Shown here piece by piece: positions 16,601 through 25,400 of a DNA stretch of 64,000 nt. The notes under the pieces are model-generated. The model was not told the origin of the DNA and made no database searches. It was given only the letters and a program-made list of their open reading frames with translations. Every line of letters starts with the position of its first letter. Position 1 is the first letter of the stretch. The position numbers and the translations under genes are program-made. The stretch is from Paenibacillus tyrphae (GTDB lineage Bacteria > Bacillota > Bacilli > Paenibacillales > NBRC-103111), in assembly GCF_024158745.1 (NCBI RefSeq), contig NZ_JAMZAW010000001.1, positions 62,001-126,000 of the forward strand, read 5' to 3'.

Positions 16601-19203
16601 GGCCCGTTCAAGCTTGCCAGATCCGCTGCGCTGCGAACCTCCTTGACAACGGACGGTGCTAGCGAAATTTTCGTCTCCGGCTCGGTGACGTTCACGAAGC
16701 GGTCCGTCGGCATCGGCGGCAGCGCCTCCTGCTGCAGTGTAATGCGGATGTTGTCCACTTTCATCCTGCTGCCGTTCGCCTGCAAGCCGATTCCGCCCTT
16801 GGCGTAAGCGGAGGCCGCGTCGGTGTTGATCATCACGCGATTGTCGATCAGTTCCTGCACCCGGTTGCCGTAGGCTTTGACCGTGTAACGGTACATTTTT
16901 GCCGGGTCGATCACTTCGCTATTCGAGCCGCGGTCCGTCACGTTCCAGCCGTTCGCCGGGGTCCGCTCGGCGAATTCGACGCCGTTGGACGCCGTCGCGT
17001 CTTGGCGGACCGCCATTTGGTAATAAGGGTGATCGTTATTTTGGATACGAAACATGATCGAATGCCATCTCGCCGCATCGTTGGCCGACAGATGGGTGAC
17101 GTCCGCTTCGATTTTATAATTGCCGAACAGCTTCAAATAGTCCGGAAGCAGCACGCGCGACGGGTTGTCCGGGGCCGAGCTCGCATTCAGCTCGAATGCG
17201 CCGGCTTTCACAACGGACGCACCGGACGTCGTGCCTTCGATTCTCGTCCAGCCCGGCGGCAGCGCGCCGTCCGGCAAAGCGTCGAAGTTCTCCTCGTACA
17301 GTACGTACTCGGCGTCGCCGGCTTCTTTGGCCACGACGAGGAACGAAATCGCAGCGCTATCGATGGAAGCGGTCAGCGTGTGGACGCCTTTTTGCTTGAC
17401 ATTGATCTTGCCGTTTTCTATCGTGATCCCGCCGCTGCCCGAGCTCCAAATTAAACGGTCGCCGGTTATCGTGCCTGAGGTAAAATCACTAAGCTCCGAT
17501 TGAAATACAATGGATTGAAGATCGATCGCTCCGCCTGCCGTGCCCAGCATGTAGCCTTCGTTATGCTTGAGCGAAACGACTTTTGCCCCGATCGCCGACG
17601 GCGTAACCGTAATCTCCTGCACAGCTTCGGCATTAGCGAAAACCGTTTGAATCGTCGCTTTCCCCGCTTTGACCGGATACAGCTTGCCGTCCACAATTTT
17701 GATCGTACTCTCGTCGGAGGAATACAGCTTCAGCCGGTCGCTATAGACCGCTTCCGTGACGCCGTCCGAGAAGTAGACGCTGCCGGTCACGCTCAGCGGT
17801 CCGGTCAACGCTTCCATCGTCGACGGGATCGCCAGATCAAGCCAGTCGGCAGTGATCCGCGTGACCTTCACATTATCGAACGACACTTTGCTCTGGTCGG
17901 CCTGCAAGCCGATTTTGCCGCGTTCCAGCAGCACATTCGGACTCAGGGTCTTGTCGGTCAACAGCGTAAAGTCCGCATCGCTCTTCGCTTTGATATATTC
18001 TTTGACATTGTTGTCAAAGACACGGACTTTCATCGTGTAATCGTTATTCAAGGCAAGCGGCTTCCACATCCCGCTCACAGGCGTAGGACTGAACCATCCG
18101 TTATCCGGCTTCCGGTAGGCGATTTCGTAGGTGCCGTTTTGCCGGACGGCCATCTGATTATACGGGGCCTTGCCGCTCGCGGCTCCGCGGAACATGATCG
18201 AAGCCCAGCGTCCCGCATCCAGCACGTTCTCGAACCGGACATCCGCTTCAACGACGTAGTTGTCCCACTGCACCGGCGCAATCGCCCGGGCTTGTTTGCC
18301 CGACGCGCTCCCGTCAAATACCATTCGCCCGTTGCCGTATGTATCCTGCACGACCGTAAACGGATTGCTTCCCGCATTCACATCGGAAATCCAGCCGAAG
18401 GGAAGCTGGCCTGACGGATATCCGTCAAACGTCTCGTGCAAAAGCACCGGATTCACCGCTCCGGTCACCGGATGGCCGTCGTCCAGCGTTACGGTGCCGT
18501 ACCCGGACGTGTCGTTCCAGAACGATGTGGTGTTGTAAGCGCTCCAATAACTCGACCTTTGCTTCGCTGGGTCTGCGGCATCGTACCGGTCGGTCGTGCC
18601 GACTTCCAATCCGAACTGTTTGTTCCGCCTCGGGTCAAGCTGGAGCATATCCCACGGCACGGCCACTTCGAGCGTCCAGCCGCTGCCGGTCGTGCGGATG
18701 GCACGCAGTATTTTTTTCTCGTCCTTCCCGCTATGATTATTCAGCGCTGCGCCGAAGTGAAACTCCGGCGTCGTCGAGCCCGGCTGATATACGAATCCGA
18801 GCTGCATGTCCTCGCTTGCAAACGGAGCCGAGCGGTGATTCGTCGGATCGAAGAACAGATTGATATTATCCTGCTCGAACCAATAGCCCGGTCCGTTATG
18901 GATCAACATATCGTCGTCGGCCTTCACGCCGATATAGAGATATTGATTGTCCCATAGGAGACCGAATTTGGACTCCTTGAAGACGCTATCCCCTGTGCGG
19001 ACGCTTAGCGGCTGATCGATGCTCCAGACGGAATCGTCGAGCTGACCGTCAATCGCGGGGGCGTTCTTCGTCTTTTTGGCGACCATCGACTTTCGTCCCG
19101 TGTCGGCGGCTTCGGCTTGTCCCGGAACAAGGCCGACCGGAATCGTCCCGCTAAGCAATGCGATAATGAGAAATACGTAGAACGATTTGGCATGACGTAT
19201 CAT
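13684..19203 (-). CDS. Giant surface-anchored glycerophosphodiester phosphodiesterase with CBM9-like and SLH domains
   Basis: An exported 1839-residue protein. Order seen: signal peptide (1-32); CBM9-like sugar-binding domain (about 38-242); a LamG/DUF1080-like beta-sandwich (255-450); a bacterial Ig-like stretch (455-535); a second copy of the sandwich (633-823, sharing RW-SIMFR and YQMAVRQ with the first); a degenerate GDPD-like unit (about 845-1045); a full GDPD domain (1058-1295) with HRG at 1064-1066, ENT, END at 1091-1093, HD at 1106-1107 and AEIK; a GGGNN repeat linker (1393-1422); a beta-rich domain; and three SLH repeats (1652-1835). GDPDs hydrolyse glycerophosphodiesters to glycerol 3-phosphate, and such surface forms could act on teichoic acid or released lipid headgroups. 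The SLH repeats would hold it to pyruvylated wall polymer. Confidence 0.92.
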   Translation of the reverse strand: MIRHAKSFYVFLIIALLSGTIPVGLVPGQAEAADTGRKSMVAKKTKNAPAIDGQLDDSVWSIDQPLSVRTGDSVFKESKFGLLWDNQYLYIGVKADDDMLIHNGPGYWFEQDNINLFFDPTNHRSAPFASEDMQLGFVYQPGSTTPEFHFGAALNNHSGKDEKKILRAIRTTGSGWTLEVAVPWDMLQLDPRRNKQFGLEVGTTDRYDAADPAKQRSSYWSAYNTTSFWNDTSGYGTVTLDDGHPVTGAVNPVLLHETFDGYPSGQLPFGWISDVNAGSNPFTVVQDTYGNGRMVFDGSASGKQARAIAPVQWDNYVVEADVRFENVLDAGRWASIMFRGAASGKAPYNQMAVRQNGTYEIAYRKPDNGWFSPTPVSGMWKPLALNNDYTMKVRVFDNNVKEYIKAKSDADFTLLTDKTLSPNVLLERGKIGLQADQSKVSFDNVKVTRITADWLDLAIPSTMEALTGPLSVTGSVYFSDGVTEAVYSDRLKLYSSDESTIKIVDGKLYPVKAGKATIQTVFANAEAVQEITVTPSAIGAKVVSLKHNEGYMLGTAGGAIDLQSIVFQSELSDFTSGTITGDRLIWSSGSGGITIENGKINVKQKGVHTLTASIDSAAISFLVVAKEAGDAEYVLYEENFDALPDGALPPGWTRIEGTTSGASVVKAGAFELNASSAPDNPSRVLLPDYLKLFGNYKIEADVTHLSANDAARWHSIMFRIQNNDHPYYQMAVRQDATASNGVEFAERTPANGWNVTDRGSNSEVIDPAKMYRYTVKAYGNRVQELIDNRVMINTDAASAYAKGGIGLQANGSRMKVDNIRITLQQEALPPMPTDRFVNVTEPETKISLAPSVVKEVRSAADLASLNGPTLPATVILHVNPELKVTDPSSANVLGSLDEVLASLGTRMIPAFYVKGEQAADKLADYVQRTELEDAFVVSDRGELVKRVRTAYPMIRGIVDYSGLNNLTPESLLDIRRKTTVNQAKIAILPQSAASIDNVAYLQQRLIAVWAKETASAADKSVSIHQLITAGTNGIVTDSPAAAFDALKVYSNQTTLVRKPYVIGHRGIPSEAPENTIESNELAVDYGSDFIENDMYVTTDDHLVIIHDAVLQNTTNGSGKVEEHTLEQIKALNASKPKPGYKETKVPTLDEQIDLAKRRGIMVYAEIKTSNPRAVDVLVKLIKEKNAEHLLNVMSFDPNQLKRLAEQMPGMPLGLLHSGFDTSNVNKSLRETLKIVQKQNVTYNVGYTGLKKDYMEAAKHRGIFISPWTINIEKDYKSMFAMGAYGLTTDYASYSKNWAASVLPEKDNYLLAQNENVTVSAQVYSYARVKTSVTPDIVLLDGHDVVDVNGGKVTAKKPGTAHALLRYTASMDASSKYDLYTQPVTFEVKGDGSNGGGNNGGGNNGGGNNGGGNNGGGDNGGGNTGSSDSDDDSGSTGGKPTEGAGKPDVPAVKPGAVLEASGGKVDADTLKEAFRANSGVEVKFTGDKLELAAAGLSNDASRKNGATLAVTGDSGRYTLPLDALKLEALAQQLGSAVSDMSIRFAFKKLSGSERDEIKMAANGVSVADGVHLSVEAANKEGRTVPVPFGSAPVTYQLLLGKAVDRSKATGVLYDPVTKRVRFVPTLFDTRNGQTVATLKRSGNGTYAIIEMNKSFADMTNHWAQADVELLANKLVVEGVSDNRFEGDRPITRSEFAALLVRALGLSPATAQGGFNDVPPGAWYAGDVATAAAAGLISGYEDGTFHPDRQIKREEQAAMLIRAMSYAGLETQISQAKQSEVLAPFKDASSLGWSKAEVTAAIHAGLMNGMTAETLEAGGIATRAQSAVMLKRFLSKANYIN
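14948..15029. repeat. 15-bp tandem repeats encoding a GGGNN linker
   Basis: About five imperfect copies of a 15-bp unit (cctccgccgttgttt-like) inside the GDPD gene. They encode GGGNN repeats between the catalytic part and the C-terminal SLH part. Copy number is likely to vary between strains. Confidence 0.85.
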
Positions 19204-19507
19204 GGTAGGTTCTGTCCTTTCCTATCGTCTTGGTAGGTCATTTTGGTCCCGTTTCTGCTTTCAGAGCGTTAATCCTAGCAACATCCGGTTCGGTATGCAC
19301 GGCTCCCTTCTTGTGAACATGACAAAAAACCCTTCTATCCATCAAACAGAGGGGGTGCGCCGAATCGGCGTCTCCGTTTGCTGTATAAAAGGGTTTTCTC
19401 CTCGTCTCGTACCCTGCTTATTCGGCTGTCCTTACACTTCTTAATTGTACTGCGGTTTGTTATCGGAGCATCAAGCGCAATTAAATAAATTGTAAATGAA
19501 CCGGCGT
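19204..19507. other. Intergenic region upstream of the SLH-GDPD gene
   Basis: No gene seen. It contains the long terminator at 19324-19397 and the unassigned promoter of the GDPD gene. Confidence 0.6.
19324..19397 (-). terminator. Long bidirectional hairpin terminator
   Basis: A nearly continuous hairpin: AAAACCCTT / AAGGGTTTT at the base, AAACGGAG / CTCTGTTT in the middle and GCCGA / TCGGC at the tip, followed on the minus strand by a T run. It ends the siderophore-binding gene 110 nt upstream. Confidence 0.75.
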
Positions 19508-20500
19508 TTACTTTTGGTTCCGGGACAAGATCGTTTCCGTCAAAATGTCCAGCTGCTTCTCCAGCGACAGTCCGTCCGAAAACCAGAATTGCTTCAAATT
19601 AAGCAAATACACCCGATTGCTTTTAACCGCAGGAAGGTTTTTCCACAGTGGGTTGTCCATCAGCTCCTTGGCCCGTTCCGCTCCGCCGTCCTCCTGATAC
19701 ACTGTAATGAACATATGGTCCGCGGCATATTCCGGAAGCACCTCTTGCGAGATGTCCCGGCTCTTGCCCGGCTCGAAAACGTCCTTCTTCACTTTGTCCG
19801 GCGGCGTTAACCCGAGCGTGGCGAACAAATTGTACCCGGCCCGCTGATTTTTGTCCCAGATCCATAAATTTTTGGCCCAGATTTCGTAGGAAGCCGCCGT
19901 CTCTCCCTGACCGATGACTCCGGCCAGCTTCTGCTTCGCCTGCGCGGCCTTCTCCTTGTAGCGCGCGATCCAGGCTTCCGCTTCCTTCTCCTTGCCGAGC
20001 ATGCGGCCGAACGTGCGCACTTCTTCGAGCGGGTCTGAACCGGCGAAGCCTCCCCACGGAAGAGTCACCGTAGGCGCGATTTTGCCAAGCTTCTCGGTTA
20101 CTTCAGGCGGCAAATAGCTCGGCGCAACGATGAGATCCGGCGACAGCTCCAGCACCTTCTCGACGGAAACGTCCCCGACGTCCGCCACTCCGGCCAGCTC
20201 GTCCTTCAATTGCTCGGAATTGTTCAATACGATCGATCCCACGCCAACCGGCTTGATGCCAAGCGCCAGCAGGTCCCCTGCAAACTGAATCGCGACGATC
20301 CGCTGAGGGTTCGTCGGAATTTCGATTTCCCCGTTTTCCGCCTTGAATATTTTCGTCTCCGGCTTGTCCCCGGAGGCTGCGCGATTTCCTGCCGTACTCG
20401 ACGGATTCTCCGCCCCGCCGCTGCAAGCTGTGATAACGGCCGCCATCACGACGAAAAGCAGCCCTAGCCATACCATCTGTTTGATGCTGATGTGACGCAT
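19508..20500 (-). CDS. Iron-siderophore ABC transporter substrate-binding lipoprotein
   Basis: A 330-residue lipoprotein with lipobox VITACS and the type III binding fold (RIVAIQFAGDLLALGIKPVGVG, VEKVLELSPDLIVAPSYLP, KIAPTVTLPWGG, MFITVYQEDGGAERAKELMDNPLWKNLPAVKSNRVYLLN). Blocks in its C-terminal half closely match the C-terminal half of the regulator encoded just upstream, which suggests that both bind the same ferric siderophore. The start has GGAGGGGG upstream. A perfect Fur box controls it. No permease or ATPase genes accompany it. Confidence 0.92.
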   Translation of the reverse strand: MRHISIKQMVWLGLLFVVMAAVITACSGGAENPSSTAGNRAASGDKPETKIFKAENGEIEIPTNPQRIVAIQFAGDLLALGIKPVGVGSIVLNNSEQLKDELAGVADVGDVSVEKVLELSPDLIVAPSYLPPEVTEKLGKIAPTVTLPWGGFAGSDPLEEVRTFGRMLGKEKEAEAWIARYKEKAAQAKQKLAGVIGQGETAASYEIWAKNLWIWDKNQRAGYNLFATLGLTPPDKVKKDVFEPGKSRDISQEVLPEYAADHMFITVYQEDGGAERAKELMDNPLWKNLPAVKSNRVYLLNLKQFWFSDGLSLEKQLDILTETILSRNQK

Positions 20501-20519
20501 AGTCCCCCTCCGATGTCAA

Positions 20520-20534
20520 TGATAATGATTATCA
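20520..20534 (-). promoter_or_regulatory. Fur box of second siderophore-binding gene
   Basis: TGATAATGATTATCA, a perfect 7-1-7 Fur box 20 nt upstream of the start codon; same sequence as the box at 12373. Confidence 0.9.
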
Positions 20535-20613
20535 TTTTAAATCCCATCTCGTATTGTATCAGTCCAAGGCGGAATGACCATATCCTATGATCATCATTTT
20601 CATGGACAAAAGG

Positions 20614-22209
20614 TCACCGGAGGGCGGACTTCAGCAATTGCGTCTGGATATCAAGCTGCTTTTCCAGCGACAGCACGTCAACGGAATGAATCACGTCCAG
20701 TTCAATCGAATATACCCGGTTGCGCCGTACGGCAGGGAGCTGCTTCCAGATGTCGCTCTCCATTACTTTTCTCGCACTTTCGGCCCCGCCGTTCTCCGGG
20801 TATACGCTGATGAACATATGATCGGCCGCATAGTTCGGCAGCTCTTCGAGCGTAATTTTTTTCGGCTGGCCGATGTCCAGCACGTCCCGTTTCACCTTCG
20901 GCGGAGGAGTGAATCCGAGCGGCTTGTACAAATTGTAGACGCCCCTTCCGAACGATTCGCACATGACCCAGAGGCAGTCGGCCCAAATCTCGTAGACGGC
21001 CGCCGTCTCGTCTGGTGCGATAAGACCGTGCAGCTCCGCCCGCGCCCGCTTCCCTTTCTCCTCATACCGGGCAATGAACGCTTCCGCTTCCCGTCTCCGG
21101 TTCAGGATGTCCGCCAGCGACTTGAATCTCTCGAACGGGTCTCCGCTATGAAATACAAGCGTCGGCGCGATTTTGTGCAACTGCTCGATCATGCCGCGGT
21201 CCAGCCAGTCCGTCGCGATGATCAGCTCCGGCTCGAGCTCCAGCATCGGCTCCACGGACGTATAGCCGACATCCGGCGTGCCCGCCAACTCCTCCTTCAG
21301 CAGCGCCAGACTGCTCAGTCCTTGATTGTACGAAGCGCCGAGCGGCTTGATGCCCAGAGCGAGCAGATGTCCGACCAGATCGTAGACGACGATTTTTTTC
21401 GGTTCGCGCACATAGCCTGTCGGTGATACGCCGACGACCTGCTTGAATTTGCGGCTCAGATAAAATCCGTCCGCATAGCCGACATTGCGGGCAATGTCGT
21501 TCAGGCTCCCGCCCGTCAGCAGCAGCTGCTCCTTCGCCCGGTCGATCCGGATGCGGGCCAAGTAGTCGGAGAAGCTGTGTCCGGTTTCCCGCTTGAACAG
21601 CATCGAAAAAAAGCGCGGGTGAAAGCCGGTCATATGCGCGAGCATGTCCCGGCTGATTTCTTCCCGGTAATGCTTATGCATATAGTCGATGGCTAGCTCG
21701 ATCCCCTTGCGCGACGGCCGGACTTCCGGCTCCGAGTCGGTACGGCGGCCCGGCACCAGTAGGTGAAGCAGCTCGTAAAGCAGCATCTCCTGCCGAAACG
21801 GCTCGGCCCCCGCATCATTGCTGCGGAGCGCTCTCAGCTCCTTGACGAGCATCCCGATCCGGTAAGGGGACTCCGGGGACAGCTTGCCGTCGGGGAGCCA
21901 CGGGCTCCGCCTTTCGCTATACGCCGCTTGTCCCGCGGGCCGTTCTTCTTGACCTAGTGAAGTGAACATGCGAAACGTAACCAAGTCCAGCAGCAAGCCG
22001 CTCCCGGGGGCAGCGCGGTATTCGATCATTCTTCCGGGGTTGCAGAACAACACGGTGTCGGAATCCACCAGCATTCGCGAGCCGTCGATGCTCAGCTCGC
22101 CCTTCCCCTCCTCAGCAACAATAAAGGTATAGGAATCTATCCAACGTCTGTGCGAATCATTCCCCGCCGACAGCCGCTCGATATCGTTCATTTGATAAAG
22201 ATCGCGCAT
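20614..22209 (-). CDS. btr: Btr-like AraC regulator fused to a siderophore-binding domain
   Basis: A 531-residue two-part regulator. The N-terminal part (about 1-150) is a cupin-like sensor, residues about 165-270 hold the AraC double helix-turn-helix (RDMLAHMTGFHPRFFSMLFKRETGHSFSDYL, NDIARNVGYADGFYLSRKFKQVVGVSPTGY), and about 275-531 is a cytoplasmic copy of a siderophore-binding protein (IVVYDLVGHLLALGIKPLGAS, EPMLELEPELIIATDWLD, KIAPTLVFHSG, LEELPNYAADHMFISVYPENGG). This layout and length match B. subtilis Btr (YbbB), which senses bacillibactin and activates feuABC. It lies upstream of the binding protein gene it likely controls and has its own Fur box. Confidence 0.9.
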   Translation of the reverse strand: MRDLYQMNDIERLSAGNDSHRRWIDSYTFIVAEEGKGELSIDGSRMLVDSDTVLFCNPGRMIEYRAAPGSGLLLDLVTFRMFTSLGQEERPAGQAAYSERRSPWLPDGKLSPESPYRIGMLVKELRALRSNDAGAEPFRQEMLLYELLHLLVPGRRTDSEPEVRPSRKGIELAIDYMHKHYREEISRDMLAHMTGFHPRFFSMLFKRETGHSFSDYLARIRIDRAKEQLLLTGGSLNDIARNVGYADGFYLSRKFKQVVGVSPTGYVREPKKIVVYDLVGHLLALGIKPLGASYNQGLSSLALLKEELAGTPDVGYTSVEPMLELEPELIIATDWLDRGMIEQLHKIAPTLVFHSGDPFERFKSLADILNRRREAEAFIARYEEKGKRARAELHGLIAPDETAAVYEIWADCLWVMCESFGRGVYNLYKPLGFTPPPKVKRDVLDIGQPKKITLEELPNYAADHMFISVYPENGGAESARKVMESDIWKQLPAVRRNRVYSIELDVIHSVDVLSLEKQLDIQTQLLKSALR

Positions 22210-22233
22210 CCTTATTTCGCTCCAATGTTTTTA

Positions 22234-22257
22234 TTGATAACGATTATTATTATCATT
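22234..22257 (-). promoter_or_regulatory. Fur box of btr-like gene
   Basis: Overlapping Fur motifs TGATAACGATTATTA and ATTATTATTATCATTA, about 25 nt upstream of the start. Less perfect than the other three boxes, suggesting weaker repression. Confidence 0.75.
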
Positions 22258-22351
22258 AAAGCTCATTATAAAGGATGGTTCCGAAGCTCTTCAACACACT
22301 GCCGGAAAACGTGCAAAAGACGCAATCGCGGATTCCCCCATATAACCCGAC

Positions 22352-22390
22352 AAAAGCAAAAAGCCCGACAGGATTCCCTGTCAGGCTTTC
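22352..22390 (-). terminator. Rho-independent terminator of the SLH-PHP gene
   Basis: Minus-strand stem AAAGCCTGACAGG / CCTGTCGGGCTTT followed by a T-rich run, 35 nt after the stop codon. Confidence 0.85.
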
Positions 22391-22424
22391 TACGTTTATG
22401 AAAGAGATGGTACGAATGGGTCGG

Positions 22425-25400
22425 CTACAGCTTCAAAGCTTCCAAGAGCTTGTAAATCATCGTTGCCGCCTCTGCTCTCGTAGCCGTTTGACCGGCGCGG
22501 AACGTTTCATCCTCATACCCGCTCACGATCCCGGCCGATACCGAGGCGTTCACAGATGCTTCTGCCCAAGTCGGAATGCCCGCGGCATCCCGGAATGCCT
22601 TGGTTTGGTTCACCGGTTTGATTCCGCCGGAGTTCAACGCATTCGCGATCATCACGGACATTTCCGCCCGGGTGATCGTTTGGTCCGCTTTGAACCACGT
22701 GCGGCCGTTTTCCTCATATCCGTGGATCAGGCCCCCTTTGACCGCTGCGGCTACGCCGGATTTCGCCCATCCCGGAATTTGCGGGTCATCGGCAAACCCG
22801 GAGGCGTCCGCGGAGGCTTGAAGACCGAGCGCTTCCGCCATCATTTTCGCGAATTGCCCGCGCGTTACTTGCGTTTCCGGGCGGAACATCCGGTCTTCAA
22901 ACCCTTGGATGACGTTCATCCCAATCAAACGGTCGGCATACGGCGCCGCCCAATGTCCGGCCAAATCCGGGAAAGCGGCCGGCTGATAATCGAATACGGC
23001 GAACTTCGTAAAATGGTTAACGTTCACGGTGACGGTTCCGTCCGCACGGTTGGTCCCGCCGATATAAATCCAGCGCTTTTGCTGCTCGTGATAATAATAC
23101 ACCGCTGGCTGGTGCCCCTGAAGCAATTGACTCGCGTTATAATGGAACGTCAGGGCGATCGGTTGATTAAAGGTATGACCGGTCGTGCTTGTGAATTCGA
23201 TCGCCGGACTCACCGCCCGCAGATTCCCGGCGGAAGGAGCCTCCTTCGCGGACAGAATGCTGGCCCGAATGGTGCCGTTCGATGGCAAGGCGCCTGCCGG
23301 AACTTCGATAGTCACTACGTCCTTGATGCTGCCTTTGGACGATTGCTTCGCGTTAACCTCAAGCTCCAAAGAGACAGGACGTTCCGGTTTATCGCCAGCC
23401 GGCGGTTGGGTTGTCGTGCTGCCCGAATTGCCGTTCGTCGAGCTCGAACTGCCGCTGCCGGAGCCGGAGCTTCCAGAATCATCGCTTGAATCGCTGCTGT
23501 CCGCTGCTTTCGCTACGATGACCGTACGCCGTACCTCGGCGGAACGATTCCCCGCCAGATCCCGGGCATTGTAATGCACCGTGTAGGTTCCCGCCGTATG
23601 CGTATCGACGGCTCCGGTGATGACGACATCGCCGTCCACCCCGAAGTTATCGGCAGCGGAAGCGCCCTGCTCGACGTAGGCCGCACCGACGGTCAGATTC
23701 ACGGTCGGATCTCCCTTGAGCGTGATAACCGGAGGCGTACGGTCGATTTTTACGGTCAACGGAAGCAACGCTTTGTTTCCAAAAGCATCGATGGCCCGGA
23801 ATAGCCGCGAATGCACGCCTTCTTGAGAAATCTCAATGTTGCTGTTGCTCTGATAGGATTTATAATTCTGTCCGTTGTCGGTAGATAGCTCCAGGTCGGG
23901 ACCCGCCCCATACACGCTTCCGTATACGCTGGCATAGACGCTGCCCGTAACGCTTTGATTCGTCCAGGCGCCGCTGGAATACGGCTGTCCGTCCGCTGTC
24001 TTCCACGTACCGTGAAGCTCCAGGGAAGTTCCTTTCAAATTCACCGCAAAAGCTTGGCTCGCTGCGGCATTTCCGCGCTGGATCGTAGCGGTCAACGTGA
24101 GTGCCGTATCCTGCAAGGGACGCGATACGATTTTGCCGTCATCGGTCATGTGCTTAGGATTGGAGCTTTTCCACGAGATGGTTGCCCCATGCTTGCCTGT
24201 CGTCGGCAGCTGGAGATCGGAAGCGACTTGGCTAATATCGCCCAAGGACAACGATTGCTTCGTATCGTCGACAGCCTGCTGATCGCTGTAGGCCGCCACG
24301 TTTACGAAGATCGGGTTGGAATAAAACCATAGGTCCCGGTAATTCCGCTTGTTAATTTCGGTGAAACGGGTTTCGTTATCGGCGATATCCGTTTTCGGAT
24401 CGATCAGCGGCTCCCCGTTGCTTGTTTCTCCCTCGACATTGAGTCCCAGATTCGTTCCTCTGAGCCTAAAGTACTGATTCTTGCTTGCCGTTCCCAAATT
24501 GTAGCTGATAACATGGTACCCTTCCGCATCCGTCGTCCAGTCTGCGCTCGTGAAGCGCTTCAACACCTTGGTCGAATCGTTCGTGTCCTTGTTATACTCG
24601 GAGGTGCCCGGTTGGGCCAGGCCCGTCACGTCGCCGGAAATCAGATCGACATGATCAACTTGAACGGGATCGCCGTTATTGTTTTGTTTCGGAGTTTTGA
24701 ACCGGATCGTAAGCTGGAGGTTATCCCCCTCCTTCACCTGAAGCTCTCCGCCCATTTCTTCCTTGCGTCCGTCACCGGCAATCGTGAAATCAAGCGCGTC
24801 AATCAGGTCGCCGTATACGGAGAACGATTTTCCCGACCGCATGCCGGCCACAACCGCCTTCATATCGGAACCGTTCACCCACGTATAGTTCTTGGAGTAT
24901 TCGCCCGGCCAATATCCGCTGGAGTACAAGCGGTTACCGCTGATTTTGAAATGAAAATCCGAATTGGAAAAGTTCCAGAATCTTCTTCCTTCCCCTAACA
25001 GCGAATCCCATACGCCTCCAAGCTTGGCGACCATGTAATCCGTTCCGCCATAGGACCGGTTCGCCGGAGTGGTCAGGTTGAAGCCGCCCCGGTCGGGTTC
25101 CATCTGTCCGCCGATCATGCCCTCGAATCCGAAAACGATATTCGGTGCCGCACTGTTAAAATCCCGGATATCGGCAATCGTATAAACGCCTTTTCTCGAA
25201 GGGTGATTCAAGATCGCGTAGCTGGTCTCGGGATATTTTTCACGCAGCCACCGCAGCGCGGTCAGCGCGTCGTCGCGCGTGGAGTAGGCGCGGTTGTGCT
25301 GCGCTTTCCAGGCGGCAACGTCCGCCGGATCGAACAGGCTTTCGTCCCGGTCGGTGAATAAATATTCGAACTGGCTTACGGCTTTCAGCGCCTCGGGCGA

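Noticed and set aside
22275..23489. A 404-codon plus-strand frame opposite the PHP gene
   Set aside because: Antisense shadow overlapping SLH repeats; no ribosome site or domain.
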